Shown here: piece after piece, positions 6,420-7,067 of the stretch
Numbering within the stretch: the first letter of the stretch is position 1
How the letters are laid out: each line of letters starts with the position of its first letter
Origin: JBBIQZ01 sp037442065
GTDB lineage: Bacteria > Patescibacteriota > CPR2_A > CG2-30-33-46
DNA length: 7,067 bases
Direction: 5' to 3'
NCBI GenBank assembly: GCA_037442065.1
Contig: JBBIQZ010000036.1
Coordinates: 1 to 7,067 of the forward strand
The notes under the pieces: model-generated
What the model was told of the DNA's origin: nothing
Databases searched by the model: none
Seen by the model: only the letters and a program-made list of their open reading frames with translations
Program-made: the position numbers and the translations under genes

Positions 6420-7004
6420 ATGAAAAAGGCTTTAAAATTAGGAAGTTATTTTTTTCTAACTCTAGTTATCTTTCTTTTTCTGCCATCTTTTGAGTCTTTA
6501 AAATTAAATGATGTAAGTTTAAAGAAACAAATATTATCTAAATTTCAGGTTGGAAGCCAAGTTTTAGAAACTCAAGGCGAAGAGAAGGTTCCCGAAACCT
6601 TAAAAGACCAAGCATTGGAAGACGATCAATATCCCGAGTTGGATACCGTAATTGTTAAAAGAGTTATTGATGGGGATACGATAGTTTTAGATGACGGCAC
6701 AAAAGTTCGCTACATTGGGATGAATGCCCCGGAAACTTACGAGCCGTTCGGTAGCCAAGCGACTTTGAGAAATAAAGAGCTAACCGAAGGCAAGGAAGTT
6801 GTTTTGGAGTTTGATAAAGGTTTAAAAGATAAATATGGCCGTACTTTAGCTTATGTTTATACTGAAGATTATTTTATAAATGAAGAATTGCTAAAAGAAG
6901 GGATGGCTAAAGTTATGACCATTCCACCCAATGAAAAATATAAAGATCGATTTAAAAAGGACGAACAAGGAGCCAAGGAGCAAAAGCTAGGAATTTGGAA
7001 ATAA
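6420..7004 (+). CDS. Membrane-anchored thermonuclease (staphylococcal-nuclease homologue)
   Basis: 194 residues. A hydrophobic N-terminus (about 7-23, after KKALK) is a signal or anchor; there is no clear AXA cleavage site or lipobox, so an uncleaved anchor is likely. A polar, acidic linker (about 45-75) leads to an SNase fold at 76-194. Residues matching S. aureus nuclease are D84 and D86 in VIDGDT (D19, D21), R97 (R35), E105 in NAPET (E43) and R141 in DKYGRTLAYVY (R87). The calcium ligand D40 is replaced by N102, a change seen in other homologues. The expected role is Ca-dependent cleavage of DNA or RNA outside the membrane, possibly for nucleotide uptake, which would suit an organism with limited biosynthesis (inference). 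It starts directly after the eRF1-like stop without a good ribosome site. Confidence 0.93.
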   Translation: MKKALKLGSYFFLTLVIFLFLPSFESLKLNDVSLKKQILSKFQVGSQVLETQGEEKVPETLKDQALEDDQYPELDTVIVKRVIDGDTIVLDDGTKVRYIGMNAPETYEPFGSQATLRNKELTEGKEVVLEFDKGLKDKYGRTLAYVYTEDYFINEELLKEGMAKVMTIPPNEKYKDRFKKDEQGAKEQKLGIWK

Positions 7005-7067
7005 CAACTAAAAGGGAATATGGAATATCTTTCAAGGACTTTTGAATATTTACTCGCTTAAATAGTA
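7005..7067. other. Right-edge non-coding tail
   Basis: 63 AT-rich bases after the nuclease stop. They hold a 13-codon open frame from an ATG at 7020 to a TAA at 7059, with a purine run too close (2 bases) to be a good ribosome site. I see no stem with a T-run that would act as a terminator and no complete promoter. The next gene is not visible. Confidence 0.5.

Noticed and set aside
7020..7061. 13-codon open frame after the nuclease gene as a leader peptide
   Set aside because: Ribosome-site spacing is only 2 bases, there is no codon bias or regulatory stem, and the next gene is not visible.
1..7067. UGA recoded to glycine, as in some CPR lineages
   Set aside because: TGA ends mraY and the HD gene at normal family lengths and is backed by further stops soon after. 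No conserved Gly position is encoded by TGA within any gene.

Overview
The window is a compact, AT-rich (by eye roughly one-third G+C), single-strand run of bacterial genes. All eight recognisable genes, and the fragment at the left edge, read on the + strand. Gaps between the complete genes are at most about 12 bases, and several start and stop codons touch or overlap. The standard code fits: TGA ends the left-edge fragment, mraY and the HD gene at sensible places. Small proteins, tight packing, a HESD motif in MurG where E. coli has HEQN, and a baeRF-type eRF1 homologue together suggest a Patescibacteria/CPR genome. That placement is an inference from gene style, and I cannot name the lineage.

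Layout: bases 1-116 look like the last 37 codons of an unrecognised membrane protein and overlap an unusually good inverted repeat (2-54). A 50-base gap with a weak promoter-like sequence leads into a shortened peptidoglycan/division block, mraY-ftsW-murG (167-3342). This covers lipid I synthesis, the SEDS glycosyltransferase and lipid II synthesis, that is, the membrane half of precursor synthesis plus polymerisation. murD, which often lies between mraY and ftsW, is absent, and murC does not follow murG. The ftsW frame runs 86 bases into murG, which is either a true long overlap or a frameshift near the end of ftsW.

Downstream are two small, overlapping metal-dependent phosphohydrolase genes: a COG2129/Icc-like calcineurin-fold phosphoesterase and an HD-domain hydrolase. 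Then come a membrane-anchored protein resembling the LppX/LprG/LolA-like fold, a three-part eRF1-like protein of the baeRF group with a degenerate zinc knuckle and a GGWSK loop, and a membrane-anchored staphylococcal-nuclease-like protein with its active-site residues in place.

The first block makes the cell wall. The second mixes intracellular phosphoester hydrolysis, probable ribosome-associated quality control and two proteins facing outside the membrane. Shared transcription is likely from the spacing, but a shared function for the second half is not shown by the sequence. I see no rRNA, tRNA, CRISPR, insertion sequence or convincing terminator. No untranslated stretch exceeds 300 bases. 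The most interesting items are the ftsW/murG overlap, the coupled phosphoesterase-HD pair, and the variant eRF1-like protein between two membrane-anchored proteins.
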